A stretch of DNA of 64,000 nt, from positions 30,688,848 through 30,752,847 of the forward strand of contig NC_092641.1 in NCBI RefSeq assembly GCF_039555335.1, written 5' to 3'. The notes beneath the pieces are model-generated. The model saw nothing but the letters and a program-made list of their open reading frames with translations, was not told where the DNA came from and did no database searches. Shown here in pieces: positions 43,560 through 56,142 of this stretch; positions within the stretch are counted from its first letter, which is position 1; every line of letters begins with the position of its first letter. Source of the DNA: Amphiura filiformis (Eukaryota; Echinodermata; Ophiuroidea; Amphilepidida; Amphiuridae). A program made the translations under genes and the position numbers.

Positions 43560-46287
43560 CCTGCATACTTGCATAGGTAGTTGACATTATGGGCTACACA
43601 AAAATGCCTGATAGCAATCAAATTCCAATTAGGTTTAAAACCATTTCAGTGTATTCCTCCGGTCATAAGGATTCAGAAAATGTATAGTTTGACTTATCTA
43701 GAATATTCTTGCGTTATTACTGCAAAGGTTGACGACCACGTTTTTGGCTCTATGTTCTTTAGTTATGCCCCATCCAACCACTAACATGCTAGCATCTTTT
43801 GCCTAACTATATGGTAACCTCAAAAAAATTGAAAGAAATGAAAACTTCTATAAATTTGAAACCAATCCTCTTGCCATTCCACGCAATACCATTTTACAAC
43901 TTTACACGGAGCCTGAAGTCAAAGTCGAATTTGAACTCGACTTTGTTTGTGTAGAAATTTTGAAATCAACTTCAGAAGTTGACTTTTAATGACGACCCAG
44001 AACAACTTTTGTCAAAAATATTCAAACTCAAACTTATGCAGTGTAAATAAACGTACACAATTTGATGTCGTTCATTTGGTTATTTGAAGCATGAGCAAGT
44101 GTTGGCGTCAAAGTTAAATTCAGAAATTGTTTTTGAAGTTCTTAGTGGCAATCTGAATTTGATGTTGCTAATATTGAAGTTGACTTCTCTCTGTGGAAAG
44201 TCAACATGGTCATAGTTGGGTATTTTAATTCAGTGCCAACTGCCAAGAGAGGTGTAAACTGGTGTAATGACTATTCAAATATGTCTATACTCCGTGCACA
44301 TCAACGGATGTTGTCTTGTTGATGAAGCAGAATAAGCCAGGATGTGGGCCATGGTTTAAACCCATAGTGATCATCAAATGTTGCTTTATAGGAAGTTTAT
44401 AGGGGCATCATTTAGTTGAATTAACTTTGATCTTGTGAAGGTCATTTTCATTTATGTAGTCAAATTAAATTTGTGTTTTTTGTGGATCAGGGCCCTGGCA
44501 AGGTTGAAAAATGTGGAGCAGCCATCACAAATGTGGGGCGGCCGAAATACAAATACAAATACAAAACATAATAAATTTCTCCAAAAGTGGGGCGGCGATG
44601 GGCCTCACTGATTGATACGGTCCTGGCCTGTCATGGATGAACATTAAAAGTGTTTATAAAATTTTTGCCTCAACACCTTTTACTTCAATTTACTGATCAT
44701 TAAATATGCATGAACTAATCAAGCCAATTCATTGGTCAAGGACTGATAATCCTCACTCTAATCCTAGCCCTTGGCTAAATTCTGTCAAGACATTCCTCGG
44801 ACAACCCCCCCCCCCCCCCAAATGTTCAATACCACACGCAAGCCCTTGGCCACCTGTCCAAGGACCAGGTGGATTTTCAGAAAATGGATATGTTGCCCAT
44901 TTACATCCCTGAATGATGAAAATTTCCATCATTGGGCCGGTTCATGATTTATGATTCATCATAATCGTGTCATAATCTGGAAATTACGAGACATGATGAC
45001 GAATATATGCTAGTGTAGACTTTTAACTTCAAAGAAGACAGCTTCATGAACTTGAACCTAATATTCTGGTAAGCTCTTTCAACAAATGTTCAATACATAC
45101 GTGGTGAAGCATTATAGGGGCATAGGGGGACATGTGCAGTCGTGCACCCCCATTTCAATCGATTGCAAAATTTAGAAAATCCCATAGGAAAATTGCCAAA
45201 ACCAGCTTGTGCCCCCCAATCAGACCCGGTGGCCCACTGCATGGTCAGTGTCCCCACCTCATATGATGACCCACACTACACCACTGAATACATAAGTACT
45301 GATCAGACAAAATAATTACAAATCAAAATTGCAAAATATACAATAATACAACATAAGGATAAGAAAATAAAACTTGTCAATAACAATGAATCAATAGGAG
45401 TGCAATTAATTTTATAGCAGAGAATAAGCGTATTTATAATTTTTGAAGGACAAAACATCAGGTTCTCAGTGTGATTATCACACTCACAGATGCTAAGAAA
45501 ACCATCATAACAACATCAATGTTTTCAGGTGTCAAATGTTTTTATAAAAATGTATCATTTGTTAAAAGCGAAATTTTTGTACCAAAAAGAATGTCATCAA
45601 ATGTTAATATTTTTTTTGAAATCCTAAGTTAATTTAGCGTATATTTGCGATGTGTGATGCGCTCAAGACGTATTCCTGTTATTATTATGTCGGTAAACAA
45701 GCCTTGGTAGTGCCCTGATATTCTCCAATAGATGTCTGGTTGAAACAGCATTGATCATAACAAGCAATTTTAAGCTGCAAAGCCGAATTTGATTGCCGCC
45801 ATGTTGCCATGACGACGGCTGGTAATTGATTGCGAGGGGAGACATGGCGCAATCATGCAAAATGTGTTGTTTGTCATGAGCATTTATTTTAAGATTAGAC
45901 CAGATGTGTTTGATATTTGGCGTCTCCGTTTGAGTACCCGATAACGTGATATTAAATCTTTAGCATGGACGTCCATTCTCGCAGCATAGATGTATCTTAA
46001 AAGTAGGCAGTGGTTGAGTTTGGAGATGGGTCAAAGGTCAAATGGGGTAACATTTAACATTTTGGCAAAATGTATCGAGGAGCGGAGGATCTATAGTGGT
46101 TTGTGAGCTCTATGTTTAAATAGCCAAGCCAGTTGGCGTTTCTTTCATTTTACCTTGTTATTTTGGCTTTTAAATATGGACAGTAAGATTTTCCTGACAG
46201 TTATTACTAATTCTATTTATATTGCAAGCATTTTGAGTAAAAAATTTGCATAAAATTAAAATTTGATGGAAATTGAACATTTTTAAA

Positions 46288-46668
46288 AGGCCCTTCACAG
46301 TTGATTTTGAGTTGTTTTCCTTCTGCATCCAAAATTGAGAATGGCAAAATATTTAATTATTTGATTTTTATTTACTTTCTCTGTTAAATAACATTTTAAT
46401 TGTACATTAATTTGCGAACTTTTTTACTTTGATGATCTTAACAATTATGTTGAACAAGCAAAGAACCCCCTGCATTATTATCAATGCATAAAATCAACCA
46501 TAATTGCAATATAATTAAATCCACAGTGGCAAAATGTACTGTTGATATTGGGCTGTGACCACTAGTTTCAAAATAAAGAAAATAATAAGTAATTAATAAT
46601 TAAAAGTTACCTCGTCCTTTTTTTACAATCTCCAACACTAAACTCGGAATCAATGGAGAAGAGCCTTA
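46288..46668. mobile_element. MITE with AAGGCCCTTCACAGTTGATT ends
   Basis: The left end AAGGCCCTTCACAGTTGATT and the right-end complement AAGGCTCTTCTCCATTGATT are inverted, with TTTGAGTT / TCCGAGTT inside. The right half is shared with 9790-9893. Non-coding and AT-rich inside. Confidence 0.6.
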
Positions 46669-48068
46669 TGTAATAATAATGCTTATTGCAGTTTAAAAAA
46701 AAATTTCTGTAAGCATAATATAGCTAGCCTCAAGGACAAGAACAGTTGATGTCAAAACAAAAAATTGACTTCAAATGCTCATACGAATGGCTGATTTGCT
46801 TTGGCAACATCACATACACACATAACCTATATGCGCAATATGGGCATACTATTTGCGGAACAACACAGTCAATAATACATTCTATTGTATGCAGCATATG
46901 CACACAGGTAGTGGTAATGGATTTGCCATGGTTGAGTGATTTTTGCCTGCATAATTTGTCTGATTGGTAATGGTATAATACAGGTTTGGGTAAATTTGTC
47001 AGAAATGTTTTGCTTAATTACGCCATTTTGAATGAAAAATACAATGTGAATTCATCTTTGCACAGGCATATCAATGGAAGAAAAAGCCAATTTTCATATC
47101 AATATTAAAAATTCTGTCAAGCAAAATGTCGTACAGATTTTCATCAAAACAACAGACAATTACATGACATTACAGATCCTAGATGACATACATTACCATG
47201 ACAACAACTGACAGGTGATTTCATGTGCGTGTTTTTGCTAAGTTACAATTAATATCGCAGATAAATGGTTTTCTAAACATCATCCTCAATAATCACTTGC
47301 ATTACTTTTCTTGTTTTTCTTCCAGTAGGGTGAAGGGAATCACTTGTAGTTAGTTTTTCCAGATTCACATGGAAAAAACCTGAACGATTCATACAAGGGG
47401 GAAACCTAAAAGACCAACCCTATACATATATGTAGATGAACAAACTTGAAAGTTAGATCTGAGGGATAAAAAGGTTACCGGTTGATGGTCTGAAGGGTCA
47501 TTAGTCCACATGAGAAGGGAGGATAACGTGTTGTGACATTCAAGCCCTAAGACTTGTACAAAGACTGATTTCAAGTGATGCATTCTAATTTTTGGAAAAC
47601 ATATTCTAATTGTTTTCATAACCAATTATCGCCAGTTAGAACAAACTATAGGATTAGGATTTAGCAATGTTTCATCTGGCATGATACAAATTACAAGATA
47701 ATATTTTTTTAATTCCAAACGATTAGGGCTTTTTTTTTCTGAAATCGGTAGTAGTGGTAAGCAATTTGCATCACATGTGGGAGATTGATATTTCCAACCC
47801 ATGTCAAACACTGCGCTATCATTTTATTGATCCTGCATGTTGTTTATCGGTACACTGATGTGCCATGTACCATGGAGACCACTTTTCCATGGTGATTCTT
47901 TATCAGGAAGTAAATGCTTCCTAAACTACAGGTCCATATTATTATTATACATGTAGCTCCCGCGCATGTAATGCATATATTAACTGGCTGTGCACAAAAC
48001 AAATAAACACATCACTCATAGTCATTGTCATTTGACTAGACAATAGGTGACAAAAGAAATCAGGCTAT

Positions 48069-48253
48069 GGGCTATTCCAGTTGAAATCCATACACCCCCT
48101 ATGGAAGACATGACCTTAATCTCCCACACTGGGAGTGCAAGTTTGGAATGGGTTACCTGAATGGGTGGCTCCGTTTGGAATTCACACTCCCTGTGTGAGA
48201 GATGAAGGTTATGTCTTCCATAGGGGGTGTGTGAATTGTAACTGGGAAAGCCC
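48069..48253. mobile_element. GGGCTATTCCAGTTGAAAT MITE, copy 2
   Basis: Starts GGGCTATTCCAGTTGAAAT and ends with the complement of GGGCTTTCCCAGTTACAAT. It shares CACCCCCTATGGAAGACAT and TGACCTTAATCTC with copy 1 at 31939-32127. The middle has diverged. Confidence 0.78.
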
Positions 48254-48782
48254 AATGAGGTAATTATGTTCTTATTAATTCACACCTGAGGTCATGTATT
48301 TGTTTAAAATTCATTGAGTCATTTTCAAGGGCTGTGTTGCCAGTAACTTAGAATGCTTTGCAATCCCTTTTTGATAAACAGTTCACCTCATCTCTCCCTT
48401 TCCATAAAACACAACACTTCCCCGTTGACTGCTTTGCCTAAAGAAACAGGACCTATTTTCTTGGGTCGTCACATTTTTGGGATGGGAGTGGTTCTCATTC
48501 TGAACTTATAATCACTGTGAGATGAGTTAATATTGCAACATTGCAATATTAATTTTAATTTTAAAGGGACTAACAAATAGACAACCAGTAACCCGTCCAC
48601 CCATATTTTGAATGAGCGATCATGAACTTGGACAGCCAGAAAATTGTTTGGGTCATCCATGACCTCCTGTTTGATAAAAATCTCAGATGCAATAAATCTC
48701 AGATGATTTAAATCTGCAGTAAATAATTCCTTTAAAAAGTTTAAATTTGTGTAAAATAAACAATTTAAAAACCTCTAAATTT

Positions 48783-49044
48783 TTATATCGAGGGGTCAGT
48801 GACACAAAGACGTAACTCCATTTTTTTGCGAAAATGAGATTTTGATATCTAAATTTTCAGAAACATGAGCACTTTCCAATAAACACATTGAGTAACACAT
48901 TTAGCATTCCATTGAAATCAATGGCAAGTGAAACATAGACTTAACTACGAAAGTCAAGGTGGACCACTATCTTTTTATAAACTGATTTTTCTAAGAATGA
49001 CCAAAATGGAGTTACGTCTTTGTGTCACTGACCCCTCGATATAA
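48783..49044. mobile_element. MITE with identical 42-base inverted ends
   Basis: The two ends, starting TTATATCGAGGGGTCAGTGA and continuing CACAAAGACGTAACTCCATT, are identical over about 42 bases in inverted orientation. The total length is 262 bases with an AT-rich, non-coding centre. The perfect ends point to a young copy. Confidence 0.85.
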
Positions 49045-50349
49045 GGTAATTTCTGATGTGTTGAACAGTTGCCATTTTGAATATTTCAAGTTGTAATTGG
49101 TGATGCACTTAGCCGCACTAACTGGCAGCTAAAATCCCAGGTCGAAACGGCCAGGCCACAGGGTCTCTGAATGCGTTACGGCCAGTTATTGGATCTTGGC
49201 TAAACCTGTGGCCATATTTCAAATATTTATCGATCAATTACATACATGTAGAATGTTTTCAGAAATTCATGCCAATTGCACAGGCTACGATATATTACAA
49301 TGTAGATGCTGACAAAATTTTGCAGATAATGAGATGTGATATTTTTGCTAAAAGCGATATAAAAATACTGAGTACGCCAGAAATTGTCATAACTGAGTCA
49401 TTTGTCAGGAACAAAATTTTATTGATTACTTTTTTTTTATTTGGAGAAAATGATTGCCAATCATAAACTACAATATGCTGTCAAAATTTGCTGTTAAATC
49501 AGATAAAAGCAATTAAATGTAGAAATAAATCTTCAGAGGGAAAAGTGGGAAGACAGAGGGCAGGACGATAAAGAGGTGGCATAATCCAGAGGGGAGGGGA
49601 GACTTGGGTCCAGATGACACACCCTTTAGAAACTGTGTTGCAGGCTGTATTCTCTGCTGCCTCTTTGCTGCCTCTTTGCATATCAGCTGTATGTGATCAG
49701 GCAAAATGAGTCACTTCATGAGTGAGATTAATTATTTTATCTTACACTATACTATTATTGTAAATTCTGCAAAATATCCCATCAAATTTGAACTTTCAGT
49801 TCCTAAGATATCTCAAATTAGCGATAATTGACTTTCAATTGATTGATCATATCACACGCTGAAGCACTGGTGTTTAAATTTGCAAATGGGGAAGGGAAGC
49901 ATAGTTCCTGCTTTTTTTTGTCTTCCGGTTAGAGCATGGTTAGAGCAACAAGTATACCTTTATTATGATTTTTTGGTCAAAAAAGGGTCCACATTTTATG
50001 AAGAAGGTTCACTTTTCACAAAATCCCCCCCCCCATCCCGAAAAAATGTCCAATTGTTTAAAATCCACACCTCCAAAACATCCTGCATACGATCCTGTCA
50101 GCAACAATCATACAGAGGTGCATCATCCAATGCCAATAATGTGATATAAACGTGAGCCGAATACATAGTACACAAAGTGGAACTTGATGAAAAGCGACAT
50201 TTCACAGAGCTAGTAATTAATTATCTCATTATTGGTAGTTTGTCATCTCGCTTGGTGAAACATGATATACCTATAGACACGACAAGCCAAAAATAGTCTC
50301 ATTCAAGTGGCAAAGTTCATCAACCTCCACTGAACAAGCAAATCAAATT

Positions 50350-50770
50350 AATTGACCTCAAGTTGTGGAGTATGAGTTTTTGTACCCAACACATTAAAAG
50401 GTGATTCAATGAATGTGCAACCATGTTGAGGTTATAGAACTGCGTCATGATAGATGAGATCATAGTGAGAATTTACAGAGATGATGAAGAATGTAATGAA
50501 AGACATTTTATCTATTGGTTGATGATCAACATCATGAGAATACCTGGAAAAACCACCAATGTTGTGATGACAAATATTCATTAATTGATTGTCTACATCT
50601 ACCTCATTTCCAGTGTAGTTTGGGAACATCCATAACAATCATAGCCTCAAACATACATTTGACCGCAGGTTGTGGGAATGAGTTTGTGTATTGTGCTAAC
50701 AGCATTAAATGGATGCACAAATTGAGCTTCAAGAACTGTGCCCTGAAAGATGAGAATGTTTGAAATCTTA
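50350..50770. repeat. Possible degenerate repeat, about 300-base offset
   Basis: TTGACC-CA-GTTGTGG-ATGAGTTT, an AACA-CATTAAA word and a GAACTG-G-C-TGA-AGATGAGA word occur in the same order near 50352-50460 and 50658-50757. The similarity is partial and judged by eye. Confidence 0.35.
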
Positions 50771-51647
50771 ATTATTGGTTCTCTGTCAAAGAAGGAGCTC
50801 TTCTAGTTAAGTTGATAGGCTGTGGGATAAGATATTTAAATGCCATGATCCATACAATGTAGTTGAACAATGCAAGTTCGCAAGCTACAAGAACAACACT
50901 CTGTTTTTATACTTTCGGTTTTATAATTGGTAAAGACTCAATACATCGTGGATTTATATAGAATGGTTAGAATGGTGTGTATATAGTTGAGTGCCGCACT
51001 TATGCTACTTGCGCTTTGCCAATTATAAGCGGAATAAATAGAGTATAGGCTGCCCATCATTTGAATAAAATTGTCTATCCAAAGACCTTGGCTTTCTGTG
51101 ACTGGTGAAACATGTATTAAATGTAGCTTGAGAAAATCTAAACAGAAACTTAACAAAATAAATGATTTGAAAAAAAAATCTAGAACTAGGCATCCTGCAC
51201 AAAAACATATGACAATGGGGGAATGATTGCTTGCTGAAGGAGGTAACTGAATAAAATTTATGTAGGAATGATGGAACAGAACTTTATTACAAACCCAAAG
51301 TGTTACAACTAGGCAATTAATATACCACAAAGATTTGCCTAATTAATGGGCTCCTTTACCTTGGAGTAAATTTCATGAAATAGAGAGCTCCCTCCTCCGA
51401 AAATCCCAACAATTTGTACCCTTATTTGCTGGTGGGCTTTTATGAGTGGGGACTTCATTTTGTGCCTAAATTTCAGTTCTGTACTCTAGGGAGCCAATTT
51501 ACGCATCATTAGGCAATTTTTTATGGTATAACCGAAATCCCGGCCAGTGCACAACCTCATCTCTGAAAAAAACCAAGGGAATTAAGTGTATTGATATATC
51601 TAAATTTCTAATGGAAATTATTTTCTCTTTTTTCCCCTCTTTTCCAG

Positions 51648-51809
51648 TATATTTTCAATGATGTCATACACAACCAGATCTGGATGACGTACAACGGCGG
51701 AAACACCTTCAGCTACGTAGACATTCCATTCTCACCAACAACCATATCTATGCATAAAACTGATATCAACATTGTACTTGCCATGGATGAAAATGACGAA
51801 AGTAAAACG
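51648..51809 (+). CDS. SORL1: SORL1-like receptor, exon 3 (VPS10 domain)
   Basis: Preceded by a long pyrimidine tract ending TTTTCCAG and followed by GTAAGT. The 54 codons, phase 0 at both ends, read YIFNDVIHNQIWMTYNGGN, TFSYVDIPFSPTTISMHKTD and INIVLAMDENDESKT. Joined to FYHSPADNNR of exon 2 this gives the SORL1/VPS10 propeller pattern, in which a blade ends with YIF-D, LW-T-D-GNTF and a later I-LA-D. In family members the next exon begins with a conserved LW-S-D-G-TW motif; I did not find it to the right, so the gene probably continues beyond the window. A fold-back element begins about 20 bases after the donor. Confidence 0.9.
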
Positions 51810-51829
51810 GTAAGTGGAAGAATGGTTAC

Positions 51830-52165
51830 CATAACTATGAACTTGAAAATAAATTCAGATCTACTGGACTTACGTTTTTGTGAGTGCCAATATTTCACAT
51901 CCTATCTCGGATGTATCATCAGGCCCACTGATGTTAACGCGGCAAAGGTTTGTTGACCTGTGATGCGGATGTTGTGTGACACAGGTCAAGATGAGCCAAA
52001 CCTCTAAGGGATCTTCTTGATCGCTGAACAACAGGCCTGCCAAGTTGTGACGTACGCCGCCTCCTTTCTTAACTGAAGGCTCCTCCTGTTTTACATAAAG
52101 CCACTCACAAAAACGTAAGTCCAGTAGATCTGATTATAATTTCAAATTCATAGTTGTTATTACCT
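51830..52165. mobile_element. Fold-back element next to exon 3 donor
   Basis: AGATCTACTGGACTTACGTT followed by TTTGTGAGTG at 51858-51888 is repeated in exact complement at about 52104-52133. The arms extend outward to AACTATGAACTTGAAA against AACTATGAATTTGAAA. The element is about 335 bases and begins only some 20 bases inside intron 3. Confidence 0.75.
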
Positions 52166-52564
52166 GGATGAATGATAATATTCATAATCGAACTGTTACC
52201 ATAAGCGATTTTGGAAGCAAGTAAAACATGATCTCCACAAAAAATTCAAAAAAAAAATTGCACTCAAAAGACTCAATTGCGGCTGAGAATACCACAATCG
52301 TGGTTGCTTCTGGTGCTTAGGTTACCATATACCTGCAGTGGTTGTATTCATAATCTATTCATAATCAACACTTTGAGGTGAGTGATCTGATGGGCAACTT
52401 CATCCCCCTTTTCCTGACCAAAATTGAGATTGTGGCATCTAAAGAAAGGTGATATTTAATGTTTAGTTCAGCTGCTGAGCCTATGCGAGTCCTCGGAACA
52501 ATCATCCCAGGAAAAGACATCATGATGAAATCAGACCTTTAATTCTTTTACCAAAATATATTCG

Positions 52565-52866
52565 CCATAGAAGTGGTGATGTAACAGGATTATCTACCAT
52601 AGCAATAGGTTAAAACAATTTTTGAATAATATCATCCTGCGCAACAAGCAGGTTGCACTCATCACCTGTGTATGTCTGCAATCATAGATTGAATATATAA
52701 CAGCATGATATGAATAGTGTGTAGAATTACGATCCAGGTTTTTATCAGAACTATGATATCTATGGTTCAATGCAGAGGTACCGCATGAACAATGACAAGT
52801 GCAGTGCGGTATATTCAAAAATTGTTTTTTAAAAGCCAATCCTGTTATATCATCACTTCTACGGCA
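52565..52866. mobile_element. Fold-back MITE
   Basis: AGAAGTGGTGATGTAACAGG at the left and the complement of AGAAGTGATGATATAACAGG at the right are inverted ends; both continue into a shared AAACAATTTTTGAAT block. The total is about 300 bases and non-coding. Confidence 0.65.
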
Positions 52867-52957
52867 AATTGTCAACCTTGCTCAAGAATTATTTTTAAAT
52901 TCATCTGTCAAGTGGCTGACTGACCAGCATACATGCAACAATTATGTGTGGAATCAG

Positions 52958-53203
52958 AAAAAGATATCTTACACTTCCAACAATGCATTTCTTCCCTGTA
53001 CTGATATTGATAATTTGCTTTTCAGTGCAACATGTATGTATTGATATGAAAAGAAATTAAATCAAATACCTCAATTGCGAGATCTGAATGAGCTCTATTA
53101 GGTGTATTTTTGTTACTATCGATCCATGTTGCACTGCATACATGTAGCAAATCAATACCAGGAAGAAATGCATTGTGGGAAGTGTTAGATATCTTCTTTG
53201 GGA
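52958..53203. mobile_element. Fold-back MITE
   Basis: AAAGATATCTTACACTTCC and AACAATGCATTTCTTCC at the left are matched in complement by GGAAGAAATGCATTGTGGGA and AGTGTTAGATATCTT at the right. Both arms also share GCAACATG-AT near the loop. About 245 bases. Confidence 0.65.
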
Positions 53204-53340
53204 TTGAATATTGAACTTTTTCAAACCAAAACAAATGAACTGTCTTCCCACGCTTATGCTGTATAAACCCAACATGGATCATGTGGTGTATCTCATGAAT
53301 TCTACACTAATTGGAGATAAAAAAATGGATTCTGACAACA

Positions 53341-54030
53341 CATTATAAACACAGTCAAATTAGAAAGTCGCCACTAGTTCCATCCCCATTTAATCAGAGT
53401 CTGATGAGTTTATGGCAAAATAATTTATATAATAATTTTCTATACCCTTTCATTTAAAGGTTGATATCAAATTTGATATCAAAAGTTTAATCATCGTGAG
53501 CATAGGAACGGTTGTTTGGAAATTCGTGCAATTTTAAAATGACAAATTACGAATTGACCACGCAAAAGCCAATGCATGGTACCAGCTTATTATGTGGCCC
53601 GAAGCAACCCGTACAGGAATCATTGTACACTTGCCTGCTCACAATTAAAAGAGCAGGGTATTTGATTTGCATTTTGACGTGCATGGGTAAGTAGACCTCT
53701 CATATGCTTGTAGATGTGTAGCTGTTGAGAAGAGGTGGTTTATAATCGATTAACCTGCCGGCCTATTCAGGCGACGTAATTCTTGACACTTACGCTAGCT
53801 CCGCCGCTTGATACAACTCCCTATGTCATTTTTAAAATTGCACGAATTTCCAAACAACGGTTCCTATGCTCACAATGATTTAACTTTTGATATCAAATTT
53901 GGTATCAACCTTCGAAGGAAAGTGTATTGAAAATTATTATATAAATTATTTTGGCATAAACTCATCAGACTCTGATTAAATGCGGATGGAACTAGTGGAG
54001 ACTTTTTATTTTGGCTGTGTTTATATGTAC
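53341..54030. mobile_element. Fold-back element with 200-base arms
   Basis: 53341-53550 and 53826-54030 are inverted copies at most positions. Shared blocks include CATCAGACTCTGATTAAAT (as complement), TTTGATATCAAATTTG and GAAATTCGTGCAATTTTAAA. The 275-base centre shows no known domain. It is about 690 bases in all and probably a non-autonomous DNA transposon. Confidence 0.75.
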
Positions 54031-54369
54031 TAGACGAATTTAATTTGAATGCGAGACAGACTGCTCATAAATACAGATTTTGGCCGTAGCGGATCATATT
54101 TTCCATCAGACATTCATTTCCGTATCGAACGTTTTCTGTGTGCAAAATGCGTCATGGTATTACGCATTTGACTTCTATTCATTGTATTCAAACATACATG
54201 ATTGATAGTGTTTTTACTGTTTTGTCAAAGCAGTCACATGAAACCTGCTGCCTCATGCAGCTTCTTTGTGGGTCAGGTCTCCAAATACGGAAATAAATTG
54301 ACAGTAATAGTTTGTTATTTGAAGGCAAGAAGGTCGTAAGTGCACATTAATAACAAGCACACAACCTTC

Positions 54370-54725
54370 TAGGCCAAAAAAAAAAAATTGTTTGTTTGTC
54401 CTCCACAACTTTTTCAGAATTGGGTTGGTCGGTCGGGATTTTTTTGTTAATAGTCATAGCCAAAACATGATAGTCTAAATACTTGTGAATTGGAATATTT
54501 CTACTTAATTCATCTTTTTCAAACAGTTTAAAAGTGTGTAGAAACTGTAAAAAAAACCTTTTCAGGATGTCAAAGATGTTGAAAGAAAAAATAAATTTCT
54601 GGAATTTCCAAAATTAGGGTCAGTATTCATTTGTACAGTAAAACAAAAAAAAAACTTTTTTTTTTTTTTTCCAGATTAGTGTCGGTCAGTGGAGGACAAA
54701 CAAACAATCGGGTTTTTTTGGCCTT
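54370..54725. mobile_element. MITE with TAGGCCAAAAAA ends
   Basis: The left end AGGCCAAAAAAAAAAAATTG, TTTGTTTGTCCTCCAC is matched by the complement of the right end GTGGAGGACAAACAAACAAT, TTTTTTTGGCCT. A GGTCGGTC word near the left arm has a TCGGTCAGT counterpart at the right. Non-coding. Confidence 0.75.
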
Positions 54726-55209
54726 ACCTACATGCAAGAGTATTTTATCATTAATCTATGTTTTAAAGCATATCACTAAATGCTATTTTTATTCACAATT
54801 TTATTATCACAAAATCTTGATTCAATCCACATGGGAAATCATATTTCTGGAAATCGTGGGATGACCATATATTTGTACAGTCTATGCACTGAGTGATCTT
54901 AAAGGGAGATGGTCTCATTTCAACACTTGATGTTTTCTACTTCACATTGAGGCCAATCACCCAAACATTCTTATTCCAAATTTTGAGTTAAAAATAGAAA
55001 AATGGATAGAAAAAAAACATGCAGCACAAAGCGAGAGACCATAGCATCCCATGTCATCAAATTGCGTAATCCTGTCAAACTGCATACACACAAAACCAAT
55101 GGCCAGGCAACGGTCACACCCATGGCTCGTTATACCCATTTTGCTGATTGGCACCAAGGGGTCGGTCACTTTGGTGAAAAGAAGAGAGGGAGTTGGGGTT
55201 ATCACACAA

Positions 55210-56010
55210 TTATATTATCATCACAAATATTGTCTACTGGAGCGAGCTTATAAACGAAACAAAACCTCATCTGATGAATACGAAAATAAAGGAATATATC
55301 CAAAATTTAATACTCATAAAATCTGTTTCCACCACCATGGGGAATTCTAAATTTTAATATCAGACATGTGATGTAGCAACATAATATGCTGTCTATTGGA
55401 GCCTATAAACAGACTAGTAATAAACCAACTATGTCAAATCACTATGGGGAATTCCATATTTCCTAAAAGCTGGAGTTGACTGAGTGACTTTTAATATCAG
55501 ACAAGTAGCATCAGGCCTGAGTATGCATGCTGTGATTGCTGTCTACTGAAGATCTCATCTGGTGAATATTTGTGACACGATCAAGGGAAATGAGTCGGAT
55601 GTCGCTAATTTGATTTTTAGATATTGGCAAAGAAAGTGTTAAAATTGTTTTGTTTTATATTGTTTTCAGCGATTGATCAAGTGATGTAACTTAGCAAAGA
55701 AAAATCATATGAACATGGGATTTACAGTTTTTGAAAGCTCTTTAATAATGTCCTCATTAGAAACATATACAAAACTCATTTTCGACTAGGGTCGACATGT
55801 GACTCATTCCTCTTCATCATGTCACATTTAAGAAAGGGGGAATTTTTGTCACAATTTTATGCTCATGAAATCTGAGTCCAACCACCATGGGGAATTCCAT
55901 ATTTCCTAGAAGTGGTGTGCTGACTTGAAGTGACTTGATATGGCTTTAGCATTTCTGACAAGTTTGATCATGAACGCTCTCTAGTGTAGCCTAGATAACA
56001 AACTGCATCT
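55210..56010. repeat. Degenerate tandem repeat with CCACCATGGGGAATTC
   Basis: ACCACCATGGGGAATTC or AATCACTATGGGGAATTC occurs near 55331, 55439 and 55879, followed by a CCATATTTCCTA-AAG word (twice) and TTAATATCAGACA-GT (55352, 55489). TGTCTACTGGAGC-like words occur near 55230, 55391 and 55540. The units vary in spacing, suggesting an old, rearranged tandem array. Confidence 0.55.
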
Positions 56011-56142
56011 GGTGAATTTTAAACCGAGAGGGAAAAGTTCTGCACTAGTGACAGTATGTGAACAAGCACAAGATGGACAAACATTAGTGTTAAATTAACA
56101 AAAGAACTGAGTGTCCACTGTATTTTATCATCCTAAACCAGA

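Larger units (their letters stand above)
43224..51647 (+). other. Intron 2 of the SORL1-like gene
   Basis: Starts GTGAGT and ends in a long pyrimidine tract with TTTTCCAG. Contains several MITEs listed separately. Unlisted stretches (43560-46280, 46670-48060, 48260-48780, 49050-50380, 50770-51640) are AT-rich with no recognised gene; C runs occur near 44806 and 50028, and a GTGGGGCGGC word repeats near 44534 and 44587. Confidence 0.8.

Noticed and set aside
55002..55350. 83- and 99-codon + strand frames as genes
   Set aside because: They overlap in different frames, run into a degenerate repeat and show no domain.
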